A stretch of 64,000 nucleotides of DNA from Betaproteobacteria bacterium (GTDB lineage Bacteria; Pseudomonadota; Gammaproteobacteria; Burkholderiales; SG8-41), in the NCBI GenBank assembly GCA_021730905.1, contig JAKFYK010000039.1:1-64000 (forward strand), read 5' to 3'. Positions 53,842 through 63,824 of this stretch are shown one piece after another (positions within the stretch are counted from its first letter, which is position 1; every line of letters starts with the position of its first letter). A model generated the notes under the pieces. That model worked only from the letters and a program-made list of their open reading frames with translations, searched no databases and was not told where the DNA came from. A program made the translations under genes and the position numbers.

Positions 53842-56800
53842 TCAGCGTTGATGCCCGTAAATACTTACCTCGACCGCATGTTCCAGTCCATCGTCAATCA
53901 GGGGAACGTTTTTGTCCGGCTGCTCGACGCCGTCAACCGTTACGCCGACCCTGTTGTCCGCGCCGCGCAATTGACGAACGTTGATGTGGTAGACGGTTTC
54001 CCGATAGCGGTAATGTAACTTGAACGTTTCCCAGTCTGCGGGAAGACAGGGGGTAAAGTGTAGTTTGTTGACTTCCAGTTTCAACCCCAACAGGGATTCC
54101 AGTATGAGGCGATACATCCAGCCGGCGGACCCTGTATACCAAGTCCAGCCGCCGCGGCCGGTGTGCGGCGCAACCGCATAGACGTCTGCGGCGACCACAT
54201 AAGGTTCTACTTTATAGGTGGCAATCCCGGTCTCGGTACCTCCATGTTTTACCGGGCTGATCATGTCCAAAAGCTCCCACGCGCGCCGGCTGTCACCCAG
54301 TGCGGCGAACGCCATCACCGTCCAGATGGCCGCGTGTGTATATTGCCCGCCATTTTCGCGCACCCCCGGCACGTAGCCCTTTATATAGCCAGGGTTCAAA
54401 ATTGACTTGTCGAACGGCGGATCCAGCAGTTGAATCAGTGCGTGGTCACGGCGCACCAAACGCCGATCCACCGCGGCCATCGCGTTTCGTGAACGCGTAG
54501 GATCTCCTGCACCCGACAGCACGGCCCAGCTTTGTGCAATGGCGTCAATCTGGCATTCCGCGTTGGCCGCCGAACCCAACGGCGTACCATCGTCAAAGTA
54601 GGCGCGGCGGTACCACTCGCCATCCCAGCCGTTGCGCTCGATGTTCTGGCGCAATTGGGCAGCTTCTCGCTGGCAGCGCTCAGCGAAGGATGTGTCGTTG
54701 CGCATGCGTGCAATCTCGGTGAATTGCATCAGCACGTCATACAGAAAGAACCCCAGCCACACGCTTTCGCCCTTGCCGTGCGCGCCCACGATGTTCATGC
54801 CGTCGTTCCAGTCACCGGAGCCTATGAGCGGCAAGCCGCGCACACCAAACTTTAGACCTCTAACGATGGCTCGCACACCGTGCTGGTATAACGTAGCCGA
54901 TTCTTCAGATTGACGGGGCAAGTCGTAATAGGAATCCTCTTCGGGGTTCACCGCCCGGCCTTCCAGAAAGGGTATAAGTTCATCCAGCACCTCGGTATCG
55001 CCAGTGTTCAAAACATAGCGGCACATCGCCAGCGGCAACCACAGGTAGTCGTCCGAGCAGTGCGTGCGCACGCCGCGATCAGATGTGGGATGCCACCAAT
55101 GCTGGACATCGCCTTCCCGGAACTGATGGGCCGCACAGCGCAGCAGGTGCTCGCGCACGAGTTTGGGCTCGGCATGAATAAGCGCCATCACGTCCTGCAA
55201 TTGATCACGGAAACCGAATGCCCCGCCGGATTGGTAGTACCCGCTGCGTGCCCATAGGCGGCAGGCCAGGGTTTGATACAACAGCCAACCGTTGGTCAGC
55301 ACGTTGAGCGACTGATTGGGCGTCTCGACTTGCACAGCGCTCAGCGTGTGGCGCCAGTATTGCCCTACCTTCTCCAGCGTGTCGTGCGCTGCCGCCGAGC
55401 CACGGTATCGCCGCAGCAACCTCCGGGCCTCGTCAAGATTGCGTCCGGCGCCCAGTTTGAAGACAATCTCACGTTCTTCCCCATCGGCCAGTTCGAACGT
55501 AACCTGGATTGCTGCGCACGGATCCAGAGCGGCACCCACTTTATTGGAAAGGTGCGAGCGGGCCATCGCCGCTGGATTCCTGAGTGTGCCGTTGCGCCCG
55601 ATGAACTCGGCGCGGTCGCCACTAAAGGTCCGGGTCAATGCGTCAACGTCGAAGAACGCAATCCGATCAGAAAACTCGGTGTTGTAGGCATTGCGTGCGT
55701 AGAGCACACTGCTGAGCGGATCGATTTCGGTAATCACATGCATGGCTGATTTCGGCCGCAGATCGCCCAATACCCACTCCACATAGCCGGTTGCGGAGAG
55801 CTGGCGTGCACGGCCTGACGCATTGCGAACGCGTAAGACCGAGTATTTGATCGCCGCGTCCAGAGCCACGTATACCGTGAGGGTTGAGGTGATGCCGCCT
55901 TCCGCGTGCTCAAAGCGGCTGTAACCAAAACCGTGCCGGCTGACGTAAGGGGTGGCGCCGCCGCAGGGCAGGGGTGTCGGCGACCAGAAGTGCCCGCTTT
56001 CTTCGTCACGCAGGTAAAAAGCCTCGCTGCCCGCATCGCTTACGGGATCATTGCCCCACGGGGTCAAGCGAAACTCATGGGCATTTTCGCTCCAGGTATA
56101 GGCCATGCCGCTTTCGGAAATAACGGTGCCAAAGTGCGGATTCGCCAGGACATTTACCCAGGGCGCCGGCGTCACTTGCTCCGGCGTAGTCTTGATGGCG
56201 TACTCGCGCCCGTCGGGCGTAAAACCACCGATCCCGTTGTTGAAAAGGAGATCGCGGGGCGTCGATGGGGTTGCCGTCGCGAGGTCGGCGTGGCGAAGCC
56301 GGGTCGGCTTGAATCGCGGCAAATTCAGATGCGGCGCACGCGCTTCCGCCTGGCCGCGCCGATTGATTTGGTCGTCCAGCGCCCCGCGCCGGTCGCTGAT
56401 GATCGCACGCGCTACCGAATGGAACAGAATACGATCCTCATCCGATATCTGTTCTGCGCGACGCACGAAGACGCCGCCGGGTCTATCCATCACGTGCGCC
56501 TCGACGCCTGCCGCGATCAGTCCCATGATTTGATCTTGTAGCAGTTGCCGGTAGCCTGCATGATCCTCATTCCATATCATCAGGTCCACGGCGAGTCCCT
56601 TTAAGCGCCAGTAGGCGTGGGCCTGCACAAGGTGCCGCACCAGATCGATGTTCGCCAAGTCGCCAATCTGCAGCAGCACGATCGGTAGGTCGCCGGAAAT
56701 GGCATAGCCCCATAAGCCGGATTGCCCGCGACGATTTTTGCTGAGAACGCCTGCGTCCGCACGCAAACCGGCATTGGCGTATATAACGGAACCCGCCAGA

Positions 56801-59800
56801 CGCCCGTAATATTGCGCGTTAGTCTCGGTAGCATTAATTTGCCGCAGCACCACCTGGCTATGAGTCCAGGCCAGCTCGAAAACGCGATCAGCGAGATTGC
56901 GATCCTGGTATTTTCCGGCCAGGTTTAACACTGCGTCGCGGGTAACGCCGATACCGGAGATCATGTCTATCGTTGCAGCCTGGTGCGGTTCGAGCGTAAT
57001 CCGATATCGGATAGCGACGATCGGATCCAGCACGGAACCTGCGCTGTCCGAGAGCGCTGCGGAATCGCGCATCGCCTTTGGCGCGACAATGCTGTGCCTG
57101 CGTCCGATGAAGCGCGCGCGGTCTGTTTCGTACGAAATCTCCCCGACCTCAGCGCCACGAACGACCATCTGATTAAACATCCAGGGGGCTTGCTCGGCGA
57201 GCGAGCGCGGGCGACGCGTGCAGACGATGGCGTGCCGCTCACGCATAATTTCGGTTTGAACAAAGAGATTGCTGAATGCGGGATGTAACGCATCTGCAGC
57301 AGGTGCAGCGAGAACCACTTCAGCATAACTTGTGACATCAATGGTGCGACGGATTTGCGCGCGATTCGTGATATGCACCCGGCGCAGTTCAATGTCGTCC
57401 TCCGGCGAAACAACGATCTCGGTGTGCGTATCGTAATCGAGGTCGCGGCGCCGAAATTCTGCCCGGCCCTCCGAGAAAATCGCTTCGTAAGCTTCCGCCC
57501 GTTTGAGTGTCGGCTGATGGGTATTCGACCAGAAAACCCCGCTCGTCATGTCACGGATGTAACAGAACGTGCCCCAGTTGTCGCAGGTCGTGTCTTCACG
57601 CCAGCGGGTGACGGCGAGGTCTTTCCAGCGACTGTAGCCGCCGCCCCCGTTCGTAACCATCACATGGTATCTGCCATTGGACAATAATTGCACTTCCGGG
57701 ATTGGCGTATTGGGGGTGCTGATGACGCGCATCGGCATCCCTGAATCGCCGTCAGTTGCACGAAGGGAGGAGATCTCGGCAGTACGCAACTGAACCCCTC
57801 CGGCCTTGGGCACCCGCTCCTGCAGCAACAAGGTGGTCGCCTGGAACATCGGATCCGACGCAAAGCGTTTTTGCATCGGACGGTCCAGAATCAGATGCGC
57901 CATGGATAAAAAGATCATGCCTTGGTGATGCGCCATGAACGACCGGATTACGGCTTTTGATTGCGCGCGCGGCAGGCGCGACGCCGTGAAGTCGACGGCT
58001 TCATAAAACCCGAATTTTCCTGTCATCCCTTCAGTGGCGAGTCGTTGCAGATTCAGGCAGGCGTGCTCGGGCGCGACCATGAGCGCGAGTGCCGATGCAT
58101 AGGGCGCAATGACCAGATCCTCGGCCAGCCCGCGCTTTAGACCCAGACCAGGCACGCCGAACGCGCGGTACTGGTAATTGAGCGCGGCGTCTACCGCGTT
58201 GTACCCGCACTCCGAGATGCCCCACGCCACGCCACGCTGCATCCCGTACGCAATCTGGCGCCCGACGACCGCCTGGTAGGTGCGGTCAAGCAGCGTGTTT
58301 TCATAAGTTGGCATGACCAGCAGCGGCATCAGGTACTCGAACATCGAACCGCTCCACGACAACAGCGTCGGTTCGCCGCCCGTGGTCGTGAGCAGGCGTC
58401 CCAGGGCGAACCAGTTTTCCTGCGGCAGTTGCCCCTGCGCAATGGCCACGAAACTGCATAGCCGTGCTTCAGATGCCAGCAGATCGTAATAACTCGAGTC
58501 CTGACGGCGCTCGCTAACGTTATAGCCGATAGCGAGCAGATGACGTGCTTTGTCATACAGGAATTCATATTCCATGGTGGCCAGTTCACACGCTTGCAGC
58601 GCCAGGCCCTCAATTGCCGCCATCTGCTTTGCGGCGTGGCGGCTTGCGGTGGCGATGTGTTGTCGCGATTTATTCAGCCACTCACGCTCCTCAGGCGTGG
58701 CTTCGGCGACCAGTTGTTGTTCAATTCCCGCCAACCACTGACCTTCAAGGGTTGCCAGTTCGCGCAGTGTGGGAATCCCGGCGGTATCAAGGATGTTACG
58801 GAGCCTGCTGGAGGCCGTTGGCAGCGCCAGCCATGGGGCAAGCAACGTCAGTTCATCCAGCGCGCTTTGGCATTGACGTGTCAGCGCCTGCTCCCACCAT
58901 TGCACGTCGTTCTCCGGCGAAGCAGCGAGCGCAATGGCCGGGCAGCTGGTTGCCTCCGTACCCGATGCCGCCAACCGGGTCAGCCAGGTTTGCGCTGCCG
59001 CGAGTGTGGCAGGTCGGGAGCCATGCGCCGTTTCCATATCCTGCTGAAACTGAGCGAGGCGGGGCGTAGCGGCATCGCCTGCAGCTTCCATCAGGATCTG
59101 GAGGGTATCGCTAAGCCCTTCAAACCAGCGTGGCGCCAGAATCTTCTGATCGGGAAGTGCGAGCAGTCCTGCCCGCAACGTCAGCAGGTGGCCGGCAAGA
59201 TTGCCGCTGTCCACCGATGAAATGTACAGCGGTGGCAGAGGATGCAGTGATTGCGTGTCGTACCAATTGTAAAAGTGGCCCTGATATTTCTCCAGGGCGG
59301 CCATCGTGTGGAGTGCGTTCGTCGTGCGTTCGACAAGTTGTGCGGCCGGAATGTAGCCGAAATCGTACGCGGACAGATTCGCAAGCAGTGACAGTCCCAT
59401 GTTGGTCGGTGACGTGCGGTGCGCAATTACCTTAACCGGGTGTTCCTGATAGTTATCCGGGGGCAGCCAGTGATCATCCGCACCGACAAAGGTCTCGAAG
59501 AACGCCCAGGTCTTACGTGAAATTTTCCGGAGAAAAACGACCTGATCGGCGGTAATCTGCGCGTCACGACGCGTGAGTGGCCGGCTGATCCACCAAACGA
59601 TCGCCGGTGAGGCTGCCCACAACAGCAGGATCGGAGCTGCCACTACCAGGGTAACCGGTGTTGATGCCGCGAGATAGATGGTTGACGCGATGGAGATAGC
59701 CGGTGCGATCCACATCGATTGATAGCTGGCGACCAGGCTGACGCGATTATCGTGCCCATCCTGATTTTGTTCGTGCGACGGACTCCATTCCAGCAGCCTT

Positions 59801-62637
59801 TTTCGCGTGACCAAGATCCGCCAGTTAGTGCGTACGATCGCGTCCAGGCTGTACCAGGCCTCATAGGGAAGGCAGGCAAGCGTAAGTGCCGCCCGTGCAG
59901 CGTGCCCGCCAACGGCGTGCAATGTCGCGGCAAGGTGCTGAACCAGCAGCATGTCTTTCGGCTTGCGGAACAGGTCAAGTGCCGAGGCCATCAGCGGCGG
60001 AATCAGGAGGGTGCTGATTACCACGACGGACCAGAACCAAACCGGTGACAAGCAGGACCAGCCCAGCAGTATCAGGGTTGTCAATGCCGCGGGGACCAGA
60101 CTGCGTCGTTGGTTATCGAAGACTTTCCATTGCGACAGCACTGAGAGCGGATTCCCGCGACGCCTGCTATCAGCGTCGGCACGATTGCCCGGTACACGCG
60201 ATAGCAACCACGATGCAATCTGCCAATCCCCGCGTATCCAGCGGTGACGGCGACTGACATCCGCGTGGTAGCGGAACGGATACTCCTCGTACAAATGCAC
60301 ATCGCTCAACAGCCCCGCCCTTGCGTGACATCCTTCCAGTAAATCGTGACTCAGTATCCGGTTCTCGGGAAAGCGTCCCTTGAGCGCCTGCTCGAATGCA
60401 TCAACGTCATAGATTCCCTTGCCGATGAAGGATCCCTCGCCGAACAAGTCCTGGTATACGTCGGATACGGCGCGCGTATAAGGATCGATGCCGGACTCGC
60501 TTCCGAACAGTCGCGCGTACCGCGACCGATTCGTGCCCTGCAGGCTCACTGCCACGCGCGGCTGCAGGATGCCGTAGCCCTCGGTTACTCGTTGCAGCGC
60601 CTCGTCGAAGTGCGGACGATTCAGCGGATGCGCCATCGCGCCCACAAACTGACGCGCCGAATCGCGCGGAAGCTGCGTATCCGTGTCCAGGGTAATAACG
60701 TACTTTACGCCGGGCAGCACATTGGTCGCGCCAACGATCAGCGAGAAATTGTCCTGCTTGCCGCCGCGCAACAGAGAATTCAATTCGGCCAGCTTCCCGC
60801 GTTTACGCTCGTAACCCATCCACAACCCCTCTTGGGGATTCCAGCGGCGAGGACGATGGAACAGGAAAAAAGCATCGCAGGTGGCGCCACAATATTTTTT
60901 ATTCAGTTCTTCGATCTGGTTTTTGGCGAGCCGCAACAACGGTTCGTCTTCGATCTGTGTTTCCTCAGGTGCATCACGAAAATCCGTCAGCAGGCCAAAG
61001 TGCAAATGCGCATCCCGGTTCGCCAGGAACCGGACTTCAAGCGCTTCGACCAATGCCTTAATATTTTGCTCGCTTGTGAGCAGGGTCGGGATCACGACCA
61101 GCGTGCGGTAATCCGCTGGAATTCCCTTGGAAAAATCCATGCGCGGCAGCAGCCGGGGTGGTGCCAACAAGGTTGCTATCCAGTTGACCAGCACGATCGC
61201 CAGATGACTGGCGCATAACAACACGAGTATCGCTGCCAGTGTGAGTATCCAGCCGTGCAGCCCATCGGCATGGGCTTTGGCCATTAAGCTCCCGGTAAAG
61301 GCCAGCGTTAGCATGCCGATCGTGCCCAGATAGGCAAGCAAAGGAAACCGGCACACGGTTCGCTGTACAACCTCAGTGATCGAAAAGCGTGCCTCTGCCG
61401 CTCGTTTGAGCTGTGGCAGACCTTTGTCGATCAGGTAGTAGCCCACATGCGAAATGCGTTCGATGCCGCCATCGGTACTGCCCTTGGCCCTGGTGCGGGC
61501 GCCGCCGTCGTGCGCCAACTGAATGGCTTTGCGCGCGACCTCCTCCTCGGACAGATGGCTCGTCTTTGCCGTCGTCTCCAGCGCGTGCCGGTAGCGATCG
61601 CGGGTAGCGAAATCCATCCTGCCGTAGACGCCGCCCGGATCCTCCCGAAGTGTCTGCTCGACGCCGCTCATGTCTTCGACGAACTCGCGCCAGTCCATTG
61701 CTCCCAGAAAGCGCAGACTTCCGATACTGTTACTGATCGAGACTTGGCCCGACGCCTGCCGTTGCGTTTCCGACTGTACCAACTGCTCTATGGTCAGGCC
61801 CGACTCAGCGAGCCGCTGTTCGATCCAGGTTAGCGGCAATGCCAGAGCAGCGCTTTGGCCCTGCAGACGTCGTGCGAGTTCTGCGACAAACGAACTGACC
61901 ATTGGCGGATTCGATCGGGCCATGTCTGCGACCACCAAAATCAGGCTTTTAGGGTCTTTCTCGGCCACCTCCAGCATTTGATCTGCCCATGCGTCAGCAC
62001 GCTCCCGGTCGACAGTGCTGGCTGCTACCCGTGCACCGACGCGGCGCAGATTCTCGATCAGCGCCAGGCGCAGCATGATGGGGATGGCCCACAACTCGCC
62101 TAACTTGAGCGCCGAGACCTTCTGATAGGCGGCCACGAAGCCCCTGAGACTTGCCGGGTCCACCCGCCCGTCGCCGTGCGAGATCGCCTCCAGCGCGATG
62201 TCATACACGCGCGGCAGCCCGCCGGACGGGCCATGAGCCAGGCGCGGCAACTCCCGGCTGTACTCTATGGGTAAATGTCGTCTGGCAGTACGTATCTGTT
62301 CTTCGATCAGATAAAAGTTGTCCAGCAGCCATTCACCGGCAGGCGAAATCCGGCGGTTCGCCTTGACTGCCGCCGTCAGCAGACTGCAGCCGTGGAGTAA
62401 AACGCCTTCGTTCTCAGCCAGCCGCGCCAGTAGCGAGACCGGCGCGCGCCGGGCGCTCAAGCGATGCCCGCCCGCCAGATTCTTGCCGTGGTGTTCCATC
62501 TGGTCGGCGCTGAATAGCTCCGCCCGCAGTGGAGACTCGTTGTCGGTGTACGGACGCGCAGTTTTGGTGTGATCGCCGTGCAGGCGTGCCGCCAACCGGT
62601 GCAGGGTGTCGCGAATGGTGCTGCGGCTCAATTTCAC
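53842..62637 (-). CDS. Cyclic beta-1,2-glucan synthase family giant protein (NdvB/ChvB-like)
   Basis: A 2931-residue inner-membrane enzyme. Order: N-terminal cytoplasmic region (1-420), two membrane spans (about 430-490), a GT84 glycosyltransferase with VITLDTDTQLPRDSARQFVG near 650, further spans (about 860-1020), a glycoamylase-like region (about 1300-1620, ending SKAVIRSFMAHHQGMIFLSM), and a C-terminal GH94 part with GSGDWNDGMN near 2610 carrying the catalytic Asp. It polymerises UDP-glucose, cyclises the chain and trims it. Such glucans act in osmo-adaptation. It converges with the phosphoketolase gene. Confidence 0.95.
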   Translation of the reverse strand: MKLSRSTIRDTLHRLAARLHGDHTKTARPYTDNESPLRAELFSADQMEHHGKNLAGGHRLSARRAPVSLLARLAENEGVLLHGCSLLTAAVKANRRISPAGEWLLDNFYLIEEQIRTARRHLPIEYSRELPRLAHGPSGGLPRVYDIALEAISHGDGRVDPASLRGFVAAYQKVSALKLGELWAIPIMLRLALIENLRRVGARVAASTVDRERADAWADQMLEVAEKDPKSLILVVADMARSNPPMVSSFVAELARRLQGQSAALALPLTWIEQRLAESGLTIEQLVQSETQRQASGQVSISNSIGSLRFLGAMDWREFVEDMSGVEQTLREDPGGVYGRMDFATRDRYRHALETTAKTSHLSEEEVARKAIQLAHDGGARTRAKGSTDGGIERISHVGYYLIDKGLPQLKRAAEARFSITEVVQRTVCRFPLLAYLGTIGMLTLAFTGSLMAKAHADGLHGWILTLAAILVLLCASHLAIVLVNWIATLLAPPRLLPRMDFSKGIPADYRTLVVIPTLLTSEQNIKALVEALEVRFLANRDAHLHFGLLTDFRDAPEETQIEDEPLLRLAKNQIEELNKKYCGATCDAFFLFHRPRRWNPQEGLWMGYERKRGKLAELNSLLRGGKQDNFSLIVGATNVLPGVKYVITLDTDTQLPRDSARQFVGAMAHPLNRPHFDEALQRVTEGYGILQPRVAVSLQGTNRSRYARLFGSESGIDPYTRAVSDVYQDLFGEGSFIGKGIYDVDAFEQALKGRFPENRILSHDLLEGCHARAGLLSDVHLYEEYPFRYHADVSRRHRWIRGDWQIASWLLSRVPGNRADADSRRRGNPLSVLSQWKVFDNQRRSLVPAALTTLILLGWSCLSPVWFWSVVVISTLLIPPLMASALDLFRKPKDMLLVQHLAATLHAVGGHAARAALTLACLPYEAWYSLDAIVRTNWRILVTRKRLLEWSPSHEQNQDGHDNRVSLVASYQSMWIAPAISIASTIYLAASTPVTLVVAAPILLLWAASPAIVWWISRPLTRRDAQITADQVVFLRKISRKTWAFFETFVGADDHWLPPDNYQEHPVKVIAHRTSPTNMGLSLLANLSAYDFGYIPAAQLVERTTNALHTMAALEKYQGHFYNWYDTQSLHPLPPLYISSVDSGNLAGHLLTLRAGLLALPDQKILAPRWFEGLSDTLQILMEAAGDAATPRLAQFQQDMETAHGSRPATLAAAQTWLTRLAASGTEATSCPAIALAASPENDVQWWEQALTRQCQSALDELTLLAPWLALPTASSRLRNILDTAGIPTLRELATLEGQWLAGIEQQLVAEATPEEREWLNKSRQHIATASRHAAKQMAAIEGLALQACELATMEYEFLYDKARHLLAIGYNVSERRQDSSYYDLLASEARLCSFVAIAQGQLPQENWFALGRLLTTTGGEPTLLSWSGSMFEYLMPLLVMPTYENTLLDRTYQAVVGRQIAYGMQRGVAWGISECGYNAVDAALNYQYRAFGVPGLGLKRGLAEDLVIAPYASALALMVAPEHACLNLQRLATEGMTGKFGFYEAVDFTASRLPRAQSKAVIRSFMAHHQGMIFLSMAHLILDRPMQKRFASDPMFQATTLLLQERVPKAGGVQLRTAEISSLRATDGDSGMPMRVISTPNTPIPEVQLLSNGRYHVMVTNGGGGYSRWKDLAVTRWREDTTCDNWGTFCYIRDMTSGVFWSNTHQPTLKRAEAYEAIFSEGRAEFRRRDLDYDTHTEIVVSPEDDIELRRVHITNRAQIRRTIDVTSYAEVVLAAPAADALHPAFSNLFVQTEIMRERHAIVCTRRPRSLAEQAPWMFNQMVVRGAEVGEISYETDRARFIGRRHSIVAPKAMRDSAALSDSAGSVLDPIVAIRYRITLEPHQAATIDMISGIGVTRDAVLNLAGKYQDRNLADRVFELAWTHSQVVLRQINATETNAQYYGRLAGSVIYANAGLRADAGVLSKNRRGQSGLWGYAISGDLPIVLLQIGDLANIDLVRHLVQAHAYWRLKGLAVDLMIWNEDHAGYRQLLQDQIMGLIAAGVEAHVMDRPGGVFVRRAEQISDEDRILFHSVARAIISDRRGALDDQINRRGQAEARAPHLNLPRFKPTRLRHADLATATPSTPRDLLFNNGIGGFTPDGREYAIKTTPEQVTPAPWVNVLANPHFGTVISESGMAYTWSENAHEFRLTPWGNDPVSDAGSEAFYLRDEESGHFWSPTPLPCGGATPYVSRHGFGYSRFEHAEGGITSTLTVYVALDAAIKYSVLRVRNASGRARQLSATGYVEWVLGDLRPKSAMHVITEIDPLSSVLYARNAYNTEFSDRIAFFDVDALTRTFSGDRAEFIGRNGTLRNPAAMARSHLSNKVGAALDPCAAIQVTFELADGEEREIVFKLGAGRNLDEARRLLRRYRGSAAAHDTLEKVGQYWRHTLSAVQVETPNQSLNVLTNGWLLYQTLACRLWARSGYYQSGGAFGFRDQLQDVMALIHAEPKLVREHLLRCAAHQFREGDVQHWWHPTSDRGVRTHCSDDYLWLPLAMCRYVLNTGDTEVLDELIPFLEGRAVNPEEDSYYDLPRQSEESATLYQHGVRAIVRGLKFGVRGLPLIGSGDWNDGMNIVGAHGKGESVWLGFFLYDVLMQFTEIARMRNDTSFAERCQREAAQLRQNIERNGWDGEWYRRAYFDDGTPLGSAANAECQIDAIAQSWAVLSGAGDPTRSRNAMAAVDRRLVRRDHALIQLLDPPFDKSILNPGYIKGYVPGVRENGGQYTHAAIWTVMAFAALGDSRRAWELLDMISPVKHGGTETGIATYKVEPYVVAADVYAVAPHTGRGGWTWYTGSAGWMYRLILESLLGLKLEVNKLHFTPCLPADWETFKLHYRYRETVYHINVRQLRGADNRVGVTVDGVEQPDKNVPLIDDGLEHAVEVSIYGHQR

Positions 62638-63134
62638 TTCAGGTTTCCTTCTCCAGCGTGAAATTGCGATGCGTTTACCCTGGCCGCGGTGATGGCAATG
62701 AATGGCGCTGTGTCAGACGCAAATCCTCCTCCGACCCCATCGGATTCCGCTGAATATCGTTTCCCGCATCGATCCGCCAGGCGAACGCTGCGCAAATGTT
62801 GACATGAATGAACCGATTGTTACGTGCGCTAGCGTACATAGTAGCATGACGAATAAAAGGAAATTGGCATGCAGGGGACGCTGTTTTTAAACGGGGAAAC
62901 AGTGATTTCAATCAAGCAAAAGGCAGAGTGGCCAGTGACAGCAAAACCGTCATCATCGATGGAGAAGATTTGCTTTAGGCCGCGGCAAACGCATCGGGCG
63001 CAGGCGTTGCTGCATGTTTGCAGGGACGGCATGCAGCGCCACAGCGATGCTGCTCAATGCCTAACGGCCGGCCGTTGAAAAAGCCATGGTTACTTCTTGC
63101 CGCAAGAAAACTTCAAGTTCAAAAAGAATCCGTA
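62638..63134. other. Intergenic between the glucan synthase and regulator 2
   Basis: About 500 bases. It contains the operator listed separately and the leader of the glucan synthase gene. A plus-strand frame at 62869-63078 has no ribosome-binding site or recognisable content and is not called. Confidence 0.4.
62796..62838 (-). promoter_or_regulatory. Operator and -10 for the glucan synthase gene
   Basis: Plus strand CGTGCGCTAGCGTACA (62823-62838); reading leftward, AACATT lies at the standard offset (62796-62801). The predicted start near 62789 gives a leader of about 150 bases. Confidence 0.6.
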
Positions 63135-63824
63135 TTACCCGAGGATATGCTCATAGGTGTCTTTCACGGCTCGATAACACCCGCACGAAAATGCCTCCAG
63201 TCCGGCCCGATCGAGAATCGTGATATTTCCGCGGCTGTAACTGATCAATTTGCGTTTCTGCAGGATGCCGGCAGCCTTGGTGACACCGACCCGCCGTACA
63301 CCCAGCATATGCGAGAGAAATTCCTGCGTCAGCAGAAACTGATTTTTGCCTACACGATCGATGGTCATCAGCAGCCAGCGCGCAAGACGCTTTTCCACCA
63401 CATGAAAGCGGTTGCACGCGGCAGTTTGCGTGACTTGGGCCATCAACACATGGACATAACGGTATAGCACGCGTTGTAGTGGTGGGCATGCATCGAGTTC
63501 TTTTCGAAAACGCGCTGAGGTCATGCGCAGCGAGGTCCCGGTCCCCTGCACCAGGGCACGCACGGGCGAAATGTTGATTCCCAAAGCTACGGGCGCACCC
63601 ACCATGCCTTCGTGGCCGACCATCCCGACTTCCAGCGCAAGATGCCCGTCCGCCAGCGACAGCAAAGACACAAGGGCGTCGTTGGGAAAGTAGACGTGTT
63701 GGATGGTCTTGCCCGGCTCATAGAGTATCTCGCCGAAAGTCAGCGTGACCGGCTCAAGGCCCGTCAGCAGGCGTTGATAGTCCTTGCGGGGCAGGGCGGC
63801 GAGCAGTTTGTTTTCAATGGGCAT
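63135..63824 (-). CDS. Crp/Fnr-family regulator 2
   Basis: A 229-residue paralogue of regulator 1: barrel (ITGLEPVTLTFGEILYEPGK-like segment LLTGLEPVTLTFGEILYEPG), dimer helix, and winged helix with recognition helix MLGVRRVGVTKAAGILQKRK followed by LISYSRGNITILDRAGLEA. Only a few residues of the recognition helix differ from regulator 1, so both probably read the same operator. No FNR Cys cluster. I see no operator copy in its own 176-base upstream region inside this window. Confidence 0.92.
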   Translation of the reverse strand: MPIENKLLAALPRKDYQRLLTGLEPVTLTFGEILYEPGKTIQHVYFPNDALVSLLSLADGHLALEVGMVGHEGMVGAPVALGINISPVRALVQGTGTSLRMTSARFRKELDACPPLQRVLYRYVHVLMAQVTQTAACNRFHVVEKRLARWLLMTIDRVGKNQFLLTQEFLSHMLGVRRVGVTKAAGILQKRKLISYSRGNITILDRAGLEAFSCGCYRAVKDTYEHILG

